Shown: positions 14,482-21,878 of the stretch, piece by piece
How positions within the stretch are numbered: the first letter of the stretch is position 1
How the letters are laid out: each line of letters starts with the position of its first letter
Source: AC-69 sp036519575
GTDB lineage: Bacteria; Actinomycetota; UBA4738; HRBIN12
Assembly (NCBI GenBank): GCA_036519575.1
Contig: DATDKZ010000054.1
Span: 1-25,940, forward strand
DNA length: 25,940 nucleotides
Direction of reading: 5' to 3'
Position numbers and translations under genes: made by a program
The notes under the pieces: generated by a model
What the model saw: only the letters and a program-made list of their open reading frames with translations
Told to the model about the DNA's origin: nothing
The model's database searches: none

Positions 14482-15840
14482 TCACATGTGGGCGATGAGC
14501 TGTTCCACCCGGTCGTCGACCGAACGGAACGGATCCTTGCACAGCACGGTGCGCTGGGCCTGGTCGTTCAGCTTCAGGTGGACCCAATCCACCGTGTAGT
14601 CGCGGCGCTTCTGCTTGGCGTGCTTGATGAAGTCGCCACGGAGCTTGGCCCGGGTGGTCTGCGGGGGCTCGCGCATGCCACGGGAGATGTCCTTCTCGCT
14701 GACCATCCGCTCGGCTTTCCCGGACCGCTCCATCAGGTAGTACAGCCCACGACTCCGGTTGACGTCGTGGTACGCCAGGTCGAGCAGCGCCACCTTCGGT
14801 GACGAGAGCGGGAGCTGATGCTTACTCCGGTACCGATCGATCATCAGCATCTTGGCCACCCAATCCACCTTCCGGGCCAGGACCTCCGGCTGCCGGGAGG
14901 CCAGCGCGTCGAGCGCGTCCCGCCACTCCAGCAGCAGCTGCTTGGTCTGGGGGTCGCCCCCACGACGCTCGACGAACTTGGCCGTTCGCTCGTAGTACTC
15001 GTCCTGGATCTCGATGGCGGTGAGCTCCCGGCCGTTGGCCAGCCGCACCCGCTTCTTGCCCGCGATGTCGTGCGAGATCTCTCGGATGGCCCGGATGGGG
15101 TTCTCCAGCGTGAGGTCCCGCATCACCGTGTTGGCCTCGACCATCCGCAACACCAGGTCGGTGATGCCTACCTTCAGGAACGTGGTCCACTCGTTCATGT
15201 TCGAGTCCCCCACGATCACGTGGAGGCGACGGAACCGCTCGGCGTCGGCATGGGGCTCGTCGCGGGTGTTGATGATGGGGCGCGACCTCGTCGTGGCCGA
15301 CGACACACCCTCCCAGATGTGCTCGGCCCGCTGGGCGATGCAGAACTGTGCCCCCCGGGGTCCGTGGAGCACCTTCCCCGCCCCGCAGTAGATCTGCCGT
15401 GTGACGAAGAACGGGATCAGGATGTCGGCCATCCTGGCGAACTCGCCCTGCCGGGCGACCAGGTAGTTCTCGTGACAGCCGTAGGAGTTCCCCGCCGAGT
15501 CGGTGTTGTTCTTGAACAGGTAGACCTGGCCGGAGATGCCCTCCTCGTGCAGGCGCACCTCGGCCGCGGCGAGCAGCGCTTCGAGGATCCGCTCCCCCGC
15601 CTTGTCGTGGGCCACGAGGTCGGCGATGGCGTCGCACTCGGGCGTGGCGTACTCGGGGTGGGAGCCCACGTCGAGGTACAACCGGGCGCCGTTCTCCAGG
15701 AACACGTTCGACGACCTGCCCCAATGCACCACCCGGCGGAACAGGTATCGGGCCACCTCGTCGGGTGAGAGCCGCCGCTGGCCACGGAACGTGCAGGTCA
15801 CGCCGTATTCGTTCTCCAGGCCGAAGATCCGCCGATCCAC
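14482..15840 (-). CDS. pafA: Pup-protein ligase PafA
   Basis: PafA phosphorylates the C-terminal glutamate of Pup with ATP and joins it to lysines of target proteins. This 452-residue protein matches the mycobacterial length. It has the carboxylate-amine-ligase-like start RRIFGLENEYGVTCTF with metal-binding glutamates, the essential Asp57 in RLYLDVGSHPEYATPECD, IYLFKNNTDS-type (here VYLFKNNTDSAGNSYG) and SATTRSRPIINTRDEPHAD, and the conserved C-terminal end DFTVDWVHLKLNDQ-type (here DYTVDWVHLKLNDQAQRTVL). It lacks the Dop-specific loop after residue 40, which separates it from Dop. The GTG start is 6 bases after a TACACT box, predicting a leaderless mRNA, so pafA can be expressed separately from prcA 42 bases upstream. 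Confidence 0.97.
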   Translation of the reverse strand: MDRRIFGLENEYGVTCTFRGQRRLSPDEVARYLFRRVVHWGRSSNVFLENGARLYLDVGSHPEYATPECDAIADLVAHDKAGERILEALLAAAEVRLHEEGISGQVYLFKNNTDSAGNSYGCHENYLVARQGEFARMADILIPFFVTRQIYCGAGKVLHGPRGAQFCIAQRAEHIWEGVSSATTRSRPIINTRDEPHADAERFRRLHVIVGDSNMNEWTTFLKVGITDLVLRMVEANTVMRDLTLENPIRAIREISHDIAGKKRVRLANGRELTAIEIQDEYYERTAKFVERRGGDPQTKQLLLEWRDALDALASRQPEVLARKVDWVAKMLMIDRYRSKHQLPLSSPKVALLDLAYHDVNRSRGLYYLMERSGKAERMVSEKDISRGMREPPQTTRAKLRGDFIKHAKQKRRDYTVDWVHLKLNDQAQRTVLCKDPFRSVDDRVEQLIAHM

Positions 15841-15846
15841 ACGATG

Positions 15847-15852
15847 AGTGTA
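15847..15852 (-). promoter_or_regulatory. -10 box TACACT of pafA (predicted leaderless)
   Basis: TACACT on the minus strand is followed by CATCGT (6 bases) and GTG, so transcription should begin at the start codon. It lies in the 42-base gap between prcA and pafA. Confidence 0.5.
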
Positions 15853-15882
15853 GGTCGTGCCGGACGAAACGCGAGGGTCCGA

Positions 15883-16569
15883 CTAGCCGGACAGGATCCG
15901 CGCCACCTCGACGTCGGAGAGACGGCGGAACTTCCTGCGCTGGGGCCGGGTCCGGTCCAGGACACCAGCCTCGATCGACGCCGGCTCGATCTCGCGGCCC
16001 TCCGCGCTGGAGAGCGCCTTCACGGCTTCCTTCACGGCAGTGGCCAAGTCCCACGCCTCCTGAAACGTCCCCTTGAGCGCCTCGGTCAGGGTCTCGGCGT
16101 GGCCGCCGATCCCGACGAACCCGTGCTCGTCGGTGACGGTCCCGTCGAACAGGATGTGGTAGATCTCGTTCCGTCCGTAGTCGCTTGCCACCTCCGCCAC
16201 CAGGATCTCCACCTCGTACGGCTTCATCTGCTGCGTGAAGATGGTGGACAGGGCCTGGGAATACCCGTTCGCGATGTCCCGGGCCCGGACGTCCTCCCGC
16301 CCGTACGAGTAGCCCCGGAGATCGGCGAGGCGCACCCCCGCGATCCGAAGGTCCTCGAACTCGCTGTACTTCCCCACGCCGGCGAAGGCGATCCGGTCGT
16401 AGATCTCCGAAATCTTGTGCAGCGTGGAGCTTGGGTTCTCCGCGATGAACAGGACCCCGTCCACGTATTCGAGGCCCACTACGGACTTGCCCCGGGCGAT
16501 GCCCTTGTGGGCGAAGTCCGAGCGGTCCTTCATGAGCTGCTCGGGAGGTACGTACGGCATGAACGCCAT
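15883..16569 (-). CDS. prcA: Proteasome alpha subunit PrcA
   Basis: This 228-residue alpha-type 20S subunit forms the outer gating ring of the proteasome and docks ARC. MPYVPPEQLMKDRSDFAHKG is the alpha N-terminal helix, followed by IARGKSVVGLEYVDGVLFIAENPS, KISEIYDRIAFAGVGKYSEF and TIFTQQMKPYEVEILVAEV, all characteristic. There is no N-terminal catalytic threonine, as expected for alpha subunits. The ATG shares one base with the prcB stop (TGATG), so translation is coupled and supports equal subunit amounts. Met4 is an alternative start. The frame extends upstream but only as a shadow of prcB. Confidence 0.96.
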   Translation of the reverse strand: MAFMPYVPPEQLMKDRSDFAHKGIARGKSVVGLEYVDGVLFIAENPSSTLHKISEIYDRIAFAGVGKYSEFEDLRIAGVRLADLRGYSYGREDVRARDIANGYSQALSTIFTQQMKPYEVEILVAEVASDYGRNEIYHILFDGTVTDEHGFVGIGGHAETLTEALKGTFQEAWDLATAVKEAVKALSSAEGREIEPASIEAGVLDRTRPQRRKFRRLSDVEVARILSG

Positions 16570-17375
16570 CAGGACCTGGCTCCCACCACCGCTTCGTAGG
16601 CCGAGCGGACCTCGTCGTCCGGAACCGTGGAGACACCTTCGGCCGCCACGACCAGGATCGTCGGGAAGATACCCCGCGCCGGATCGGGCCCGCCGGTCGC
16701 CGCATCCTCCTCGGCCGCATCCACCAGGGCCTCCACCGCCACCCGGATGGCTTCGTCCCGGGACAGCCCAGGCCGCCACCGCTTCTTGAGCGAGCCCTTG
16801 GCCGGATTTTGGCCGGACCCGGTGGCCCGGTAGTCGTCTTCTTCCCACCGGCCTCCTGTGGCGTCGTAGTAGAAGATCCGGCCCTCGTTCCGATGCTCGT
16901 CGAACCCGCCGAACAGCGGCACGACGACCAGGCCCTGGAGGGCCAAGGGGAAGTTGCCCCGGATCATCTGGGCCAGGCGGTTGGCCTTGCCCTCGAGCGA
17001 CAGGCGGTCGCCGGTGATCTTCTCGTAGTGCTCCAGCTCGAGCTGGAAGAGCTTGACGATCTCGATGGCCTGTCCGGCGACCCCGGCGATGGCGATCGCG
17101 GAGTAGTCGTCGGCGGCGAAGACCTTCTCCATCTTGTCGTCGGCGATGGTGAAGCCCTCGGTCGCTCGGGTGTCACCGGCGAACACCACCCCGCCCTCGT
17201 ACTTCAAGCCGAGAACGGTGGTGCCGTGAGGGTGGGCCATGTCCGCCCCGCCGTGGGGTCCAGAGAGGCCCCTCACCGCCTCAGGACGGTTTCTCGAGAC
17301 CAGGTCGAAGAAACTGGGGTTCGCGCCGATAGGGCCTCCCGCGCCGAGCGGGGAGCCGGCGGGGTCGTCCGTCAT
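16569..17375 (-). CDS. prcB: Proteasome beta subunit PrcB (catalytic)
   Basis: This 268-residue precursor has a 51-residue propeptide ending in HG, followed by the N-terminal nucleophile Thr52 in TTVLGLKYEGG. Relative to Thr1, Asp17 is Asp68 (AGDTRAT) and Lys33 is Lys84, completing the catalytic set. LELEHYEKITGDRLS, RLAQMIRGN and ATGGPDPARGIFPT are typical actinobacterial beta-subunit stretches. Beta rings form the inner proteolytic chamber; the propeptide is cut off during assembly. The ATG overlaps the pup stop as ATGA and prcA begins on its own stop, so pup-prcB-prcA form a coupled unit. Confidence 0.97.
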   Translation of the reverse strand: MTDDPAGSPLGAGGPIGANPSFFDLVSRNRPEAVRGLSGPHGGADMAHPHGTTVLGLKYEGGVVFAGDTRATEGFTIADDKMEKVFAADDYSAIAIAGVAGQAIEIVKLFQLELEHYEKITGDRLSLEGKANRLAQMIRGNFPLALQGLVVVPLFGGFDEHRNEGRIFYYDATGGRWEEDDYRATGSGQNPAKGSLKKRWRPGLSRDEAIRVAVEALVDAAEEDAATGGPDPARGIFPTILVVAAEGVSTVPDDEVRSAYEAVVGARS

Positions 17376-17587
17376 TCCCCGCCCTTCTGGACGTAGCTCT
17401 TGATGAACTCCTCGGCGTTCTCCTCGAGGACCGAGTCGATCTCGTCGAGGATCTCGTCCATCTCCTCCTTGAGCTCCTCGGCCTTGGAGACGGACTGCAC
17501 CTGACCGGCGTCGGCCTCGCCGCCTCCCTCGTTGCCGCCCTTACGCTGGGTCCTCTTCTGCTCCTGCTCCTGCGGCACGACTCGCAT
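17372..17587 (-). CDS. pup: Prokaryotic ubiquitin-like protein Pup, ending in Gly-Gly-Glu
   Basis: Pup is the disordered tag joined through its C-terminus to lysines of proteins sent to the proteasome. The C-terminal part KAEELKEEMDEILDEIDSVL, followed by EENAEEFIKSYVQKGGE, is diagnostic: a coiled-coil-forming ARC-binding helix and the GGE end. The last codon is GAA, so the tag is made ready for PafA without Dop deamidation. The N-terminus is rich in Gln, Lys and Gly, as in other Pups. ATG 17587 gives 71 residues. GTG 17617 (81 residues) is unlikely because the -10 box TAGAAT ends only 3 bases before it. GTG 17578 (68 residues), 9 bases after GAGGGGGA, is a good alternative. The stop overlaps the prcB ATG. 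Confidence 0.93.
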   Translation of the reverse strand: MRVVPQEQEQKRTQRKGGNEGGGEADAGQVQSVSKAEELKEEMDEILDEIDSVLEENAEEFIKSYVQKGGE

Positions 17588-17620
17588 TCCCCCTCGGGTC
17601 CGGTTGGGGCCGGCCACGCC

Positions 17621-17626
17621 ATTCTA
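17621..17626 (-). promoter_or_regulatory. -10 box TAGAAT upstream of pup
   Basis: TAGAAT on the minus strand ends 33 bases before ATG 17587. Transcription would begin near 17613-17614, leaving a leader of about 27 bases that carries a GAGGGGGA purine run. It could drive pup-prcB-prcA apart from dop and arc. Confidence 0.45.
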
Positions 17627-17675
17627 CCGGGGGGCCACGGCGTGGCGGGGGAACGGCCCGCGATGCCAGGCCGGG

Positions 17676-19160
17676 TCAGGACTGGAGCAGGTCGACCAGG
17701 CTCGCCGCGTCGGGCGCCCGGTCGAGCAGGCCGGCCACGTGCTCGCGCGTGCCGCGCAGGGGCTCGCGCATGGGGATGCGCTGGAGGGCTTCCTTGCCGG
17801 TATCGAAGATCATCGAGTCCCACGAGGCTGCGGCGATGGCGTCGGGGTAGCGGGCGATGCACCGGCCGCGGAAGTACGCGCGGGTGTCCTCCGGGGGCTC
17901 CATGACGGCCTGCTCGATCTCCCGGTCGCTCACCAGGCGGTCCACCTTGCCCGTTGCGGCCATCCGGTAGTACAAGCCCTTGTCGGTTCGGACGTCGTGG
18001 TACTGCAGGTCGATCAGCCGCAGCCTCGGGTCGGACCAGGCCAGGCCATCTCGCTCCCGATAGCTCTCCAGGAGCCGGTACTTCGCCACCCAGTCCAGCT
18101 CACGTTGGAGCGAGAGGGGGTCGCTCTCCAGGGCGGACAGGACGTTCTCCCATCGCTGAAGCACGTCGCGATTGTCCGGCGTGTCGTCCTCCTGCTCGAC
18201 GTACTTGCGGGCCCGCTCCAAGTACTCCCACTGGATCTCCACGGCCTTCAGCCGCCGGCCGTCGGCCAGGTGAAGCCGCGCGGTGCACGACAGGTCGCGG
18301 GAAATCTCGTGGAGCGCGGCCACGGGATTGGCCATCGTAAGGTCGGGCAGGTACTCGTCCTCGATCATCTTCAGGACGATCGAGGTGGTCCCGAGCTTCA
18401 GGTAGGTCGCCACCTCGCTCATGTTGGCGTCACCGACGATCACGTGGAGCCGCCGGTACTTGTCGGGATCGGCGTGGGGCTCGTCGCGCGTGTTGATGAT
18501 CGGTCGCTTGAGCGTCGTCTCCAGGCCCACTTCGGCCTCGAAGAAGTCCGCCCGCTGGCTGAGCTGGTAGCGATGGCGGTCCCGGTCGTCCGACGGTGCC
18601 TCCCCTCCCAGCTTGCCGGCCCCCGTGTAGATCTGCCGGGAGACCAGGAACGGGGTCAGGTCCCGCACGATGATGCCGAACGGCGTGCCCCGATCGACCA
18701 GGAAGTTCTCGTGGGTACCGTAGGAGTTCCCCTTGCCGTCGCTGTTGTTCTTGTAGATCGCGATGCGCTGGCCCGGCGGAAGGACGTGGTGGAGCTCGGT
18801 CAGCGATCGCTCGAGCACGCGCTCCCCTGCCTTGTCGTGGACGACCAGCTGGCGCGGGCTGGCGCACTCGGGTGTCGAGTACTCAGGGTGCGCGTGGTCC
18901 ACGTAATACCGGGCGCCGTTCGGCAGGATCACATTGGCCAGGCCGAGGTCCTCCTCCGCGGGCTCCCGGATCTGCACCGGCTCGAAGCCGCGGGCGTCGC
19001 GGAGCGGTGACTCCTGCTCGTAGTCCCACCGGATGCGGCGCAATGCGCCGGCATACGTGCTGATGAGGAGCGATGAAGACAAGACCGGGTTGAAATCGGG
19101 GGCACCGACCGCGGAGATGCCGTACTCGGTCTCCGTCCCGATGACCTTGGGGATGGCCAT
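17676..19160 (-). CDS. dop: Pup deamidase/depupylase Dop
   Basis: Dop is the PafA homologue that hydrolyses the Pup-lysine isopeptide bond and, where Pup ends in Gln, deamidates it. This 494-residue protein is near the mycobacterial length of about 500. It has GTETEYGIS at the N-terminus, the Dop-specific loop with DYEQESPLRDARGFE (46-60), the catalytic Asp88 in RYYVDHAHPEYSTPEC, YKNNSDGKGNSYGTHENFL and RPIINTRDEPHADPDKYRRL. The ATG start lies 9 bases after the ARC stop, without a strong Shine-Dalgarno sequence, so it is probably coupled to arc. Because Pup here ends in Glu, depupylation is the likely main role. Confidence 0.97.
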   Translation of the reverse strand: MAIPKVIGTETEYGISAVGAPDFNPVLSSSLLISTYAGALRRIRWDYEQESPLRDARGFEPVQIREPAEEDLGLANVILPNGARYYVDHAHPEYSTPECASPRQLVVHDKAGERVLERSLTELHHVLPPGQRIAIYKNNSDGKGNSYGTHENFLVDRGTPFGIIVRDLTPFLVSRQIYTGAGKLGGEAPSDDRDRHRYQLSQRADFFEAEVGLETTLKRPIINTRDEPHADPDKYRRLHVIVGDANMSEVATYLKLGTTSIVLKMIEDEYLPDLTMANPVAALHEISRDLSCTARLHLADGRRLKAVEIQWEYLERARKYVEQEDDTPDNRDVLQRWENVLSALESDPLSLQRELDWVAKYRLLESYRERDGLAWSDPRLRLIDLQYHDVRTDKGLYYRMAATGKVDRLVSDREIEQAVMEPPEDTRAYFRGRCIARYPDAIAAASWDSMIFDTGKEALQRIPMREPLRGTREHVAGLLDRAPDAASLVDLLQS

Positions 19161-19169
19161 CCGGTGAGC

Positions 19170-20924
19170 TTACAGGTATTGGCCCGCGGCCACGCGCTCG
19201 ACCTGTCGGCCCTCCGCGCCACCGTCGCCGAGCAGGGTTCGAACGTAGACGATCCGCTCACCCTTCTTGCCGGAGATGCGAGCCCAGTCATCGGGGTTCG
19301 TGGTGTTCGGGAGGTCCTCGTTCTCCTTGAACTCGTCCCGGATAGCGTTCAGCAGGTCCTCGGTCCTGATGCCCTTCTCGCCGGTGGACAGGAACCGCTT
19401 GATGGCCTCCTTCTTCGACCGGCGGACGATGTTCTCGATCATCGCGCCCGAGTTGAAGTCCTTGAAGTACAGGACCTCCTTGTCCCCGGAAGCGTACGTG
19501 ACCTCCAGGAACCGGTTGTCGTCGGAGGAGGCATACATCCGGTCCACGGTGATCTGGACCATCCGGCGGACGGCCGCGCCGGCGTTACCGCTGGCGCGGC
19601 CGATCTCCTCGGGATGGATGGGCACATCGCCGGTCAGGTACTTGGACATGATGTCACTGGCCTGCGCGGCGCTCGGCCGCTCGATCTTGATCTTCACGTC
19701 CAGTCGGCCCGGGCGCAGGATCGCCGGGTCGATGAGGTCCTCGCGGTTGGACGCGCCGATCACGATCACGTTCTTCAGGGTCTCGACGCCGTCCAGCTCC
19801 GAAAGGAGCTGCGGGACGATCGTGCTCTCCACGTCGGATGAGATGCCGGACCCGCGGGTCCGGAAGATCGAGTCCATCTCGTCGAAGAACACGATGACCG
19901 GCAGGCCCTCCTCGCTCCGCTCCTTGGCCCGCTGGAAGATCTGACGGATCTGGCGCTCGGTCTCCCCGACATACTTGTTCAGCAGCTCGGGGCCCTTGAT
20001 GTTCAGGAAGTACGAGTGGACGTCGGGCCGGCCGGTCCGTTCCCTGACCTTGTCCGCGAGCGATTTGGCCACGGCCTTGGCGATGAGGGTCTTCCCGCAG
20101 CCCGGTGGGCCGTACAGGAGCACGCCCTTCGGCGGCTCCAGCTGATGCTCCTTGAACAGCTCCGAATACAGGAAGGGGAGCTCGACGGCGTCGCGGATGG
20201 CCTCGATCTGCGTCTCCAGCCCGCCGATGTCCTCGTAGGAGACATCGGGGATCTCTTCCAGGACGAGCTCCTCGACCTCCTCCTTGGGCAGCCGCTCCAG
20301 GGCCACGTTGGACCGCCGGTCGATCAGGAGCGGGTCGCCCGCCCGGATGGGTTCCTCGCGGAGCGCGTGCCCCAGCGTGGCTACCAGCTCCTCGTCGCCG
20401 TGCCCGATGACGATGACCCGGTCCTCACCGAGCTTGTCCTTGACCTTCATGACCTCACCGGCGACATCGGGATGGAGGACCTCGACGACGTTCAACGCCT
20501 CGTTCAGGATGACTTCGGCTCCCCGGGTGAGTCCCGCCAGATCCAGCTCCGGCGTCACGTTCACCCGCATCTTTCGACCAGCAGTGAACACGTCGACCGA
20601 GCCGTCCTCGTTCGTCGCGAGGTACACGCCGAACGTTGCGGGTGGCTGACTGAGTTTCTCGACCTCCTCGCGGAGCGCCTCGATCTTGTCGCGCTCGGAC
20701 TTCAGCGCGGACGTGACCCTCTCGTTCTGTGTCAGGGCGCGCGAGAGGTCGCTCTTCGTCTCGAGGAGCTTCTCCTCGAGGATCTTCACCTGGCGAGGGG
20801 CGTTCGTGAGCCGGCGGCGAAGCAGCGCGACCTCGTCCTCCAAGAACTTCACTTGGGTCTGGAGCTCGTGCACCTGCTTCTCGTGGAGCTCCTGCTCTTC
20901 GCGTGAATCAAACGGCCCGGACAT
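19170..20924 (-). CDS. arc: Proteasome-associated AAA+ ATPase ARC/Mpa
   Basis: ARC/Mpa is the hexameric unfoldase that recognises Pup and threads substrates into the 20S core. This 584-residue protein has an N-terminal coiled coil (about 5-90) that binds Pup, a tandem OB region (about 95-230), Walker A GPPGCGKT (272-279), the pore-loop region KYVGETE, Walker B ending in DEMDS (348-352) and the arginine-finger region ILRPGRLD. The C-terminus is GQYL, the conserved tail that docks into the alpha ring. The ATG is preceded by a near-perfect Shine-Dalgarno GGAGGTGA and a TATACT box. It heads the order arc-dop-pup-prcB-prcA. 'mpa' is the mycobacterial name. Confidence 0.97.
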   Translation of the reverse strand: MSGPFDSREEQELHEKQVHELQTQVKFLEDEVALLRRRLTNAPRQVKILEEKLLETKSDLSRALTQNERVTSALKSERDKIEALREEVEKLSQPPATFGVYLATNEDGSVDVFTAGRKMRVNVTPELDLAGLTRGAEVILNEALNVVEVLHPDVAGEVMKVKDKLGEDRVIVIGHGDEELVATLGHALREEPIRAGDPLLIDRRSNVALERLPKEEVEELVLEEIPDVSYEDIGGLETQIEAIRDAVELPFLYSELFKEHQLEPPKGVLLYGPPGCGKTLIAKAVAKSLADKVRERTGRPDVHSYFLNIKGPELLNKYVGETERQIRQIFQRAKERSEEGLPVIVFFDEMDSIFRTRGSGISSDVESTIVPQLLSELDGVETLKNVIVIGASNREDLIDPAILRPGRLDVKIKIERPSAAQASDIMSKYLTGDVPIHPEEIGRASGNAGAAVRRMVQITVDRMYASSDDNRFLEVTYASGDKEVLYFKDFNSGAMIENIVRRSKKEAIKRFLSTGEKGIRTEDLLNAIRDEFKENEDLPNTTNPDDWARISGKKGERIVYVRTLLGDGGAEGRQVERVAAGQYL

Positions 20925-20927
20925 CCC

Positions 20928-20935
20928 TCACCTCC
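20928..20935 (-). promoter_or_regulatory. Strong ribosome-binding site GGAGGTGA of arc
   Basis: GGAGGTGA on the minus strand complements the 16S 3' end over eight bases, with 6 bases between GGAGG and ATG. It is the strongest Shine-Dalgarno site in the window and contrasts with the leaderless genes around it. Confidence 0.75.
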
Positions 20936-20944
20936 AGGCAAGCG

Positions 20945-20950
20945 AGTATA
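20945..20950 (-). promoter_or_regulatory. -10 box TATACT of the arc-dop genes
   Basis: TATACT on the minus strand ends 20 bases before the arc ATG, giving a leader of about 13 bases. TTGACG lies upstream (20964-20969), but the 13-base spacing is too short for a standard -35, so only the -10 is proposed. Confidence 0.45.
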
Positions 20951-21050
20951 CGTCCCGTCCCCTCGTCAACCGAGAAGTCGGCCGGGGCGTCCTACGCCCA
21001 CTGATACGTTGTCGTCCCGGAGGGGGGTTGGCCTTAGGCCCTTCGGACAA

Positions 21051-21842
21051 TCATTCTGCGTCGCCGCCGCGGCGGGCCACGGTGATGAATCCGGTGTGGG
21101 CCACCATGCGGTGATCCGGACGCACGCTTCGTTCGGTGACATGCCAGGGGCGGTGCAGGACCTCGAACGTGGTCACCTGCTCGAACCCGCGCGATTGGAG
21201 CGCCAGCACGGCGGTCTGCACCTGGACGATCGTAGGCAGGTACGTGCACAGGACGCCTCCCGGTTCCAGGATCCGCAGCACGGCGGGGAGGGGGCCCCAC
21301 GGTTCCGGCATGTCCAGCACCACCCGGTCGAAGATCTCCCCCGTCTCCACCACCTCTGTGACGTCTCCCTCCCGGAGGTCCACCCACGCCGGGAGCTTCC
21401 CGAAGAAGGCCTCGAGGTTCTGCACGGCTTTGGCGTGGAACTCCGGACGGAGCTCGTACGACACGACGCGTCCGTCGGTGCCGACGGACCTCGACAGCGC
21501 CAAGGTCAACGCGCCGGATCCGGTGCCGGCCTCCAGGACCCTCGCGCCGGGGTGGATATCGGCCTCGATGAGGATGGCACCGATGTCCTTGGGATAGACG
21601 ACCTGAGCGCCACGGGGCATCTTGAGGACGAAGTCCGCCAGTCGCGGCCGGAAGCACACGAAGGCCATCCCGCCCGTCGATCGCACGCGCGCGCCCTCGT
21701 TCGACCCCAGGATCGCGTCGTGGGGGACGGCCCCCCCGTGGGAATGCCACGTCCCGCCGGGGCGAAGGCGCACGAGATACCGCCGCCCACGGTCGTCGAT
21801 CAGCAAGGCCCGTTCCCCCGGCTCGAACGGCGTTGCGCTCAC
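21051..21842 (-). CDS. trmI: tRNA (adenine-58-N1)-methyltransferase TrmI
   Basis: TrmI methylates N1 of A58 in the T-loop of tRNA using SAM. This 263-residue protein has the N-terminal beta domain (FEPGERALLIDDRGRRYLVRL), the MPRGAQVVYPKDIGAIL linker, the SAM-binding motif EAGTGSGALT (104-113), and DRVVLDMPEPW, which is the DxPxPW substrate motif of the family. YLPTIVQVQ follows. By memory, Rv2118c holds the same position near Mpa in M. tuberculosis. The GTG start is 7 bases after a TAAGCT box, predicting a leaderless mRNA. Confidence 0.94.
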   Translation of the reverse strand: MSATPFEPGERALLIDDRGRRYLVRLRPGGTWHSHGGAVPHDAILGSNEGARVRSTGGMAFVCFRPRLADFVLKMPRGAQVVYPKDIGAILIEADIHPGARVLEAGTGSGALTLALSRSVGTDGRVVSYELRPEFHAKAVQNLEAFFGKLPAWVDLREGDVTEVVETGEIFDRVVLDMPEPWGPLPAVLRILEPGGVLCTYLPTIVQVQTAVLALQSRGFEQVTTFEVLHRPWHVTERSVRPDHRMVAHTGFITVARRGGDAE

Positions 21843-21849
21843 GCCGGGG

Positions 21850-21855
21850 AGCTTA
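21850..21855 (-). promoter_or_regulatory. -10 box TAAGCT of trmI (predicted leaderless)
   Basis: TAAGCT on the minus strand is followed by CCCCGGC (7 bases) and GTG. It sits in the 36-base gap after the HtrA-like gene, so trmI may be transcribed on its own. Confidence 0.5.
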
Positions 21856-21878
21856 CCCGCGAAGTGTGACCACCCGGC

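Noticed and set aside
15847..15880. PafBC-dependent promoter (RecA-NDp-like TTGTCRGTG-N8-TANNNT) at pafA and neighbouring -10 boxes
   Set aside because: Checked by eye at pafA, helY and trmI; the upstream 9-base element does not match well.
17588..17617. Longer Pup start at GTG 17617
   Set aside because: The TAGAAT box ends 3 bases before it, so the codon would not be in the transcript, and Pups are normally about 60-70 residues.
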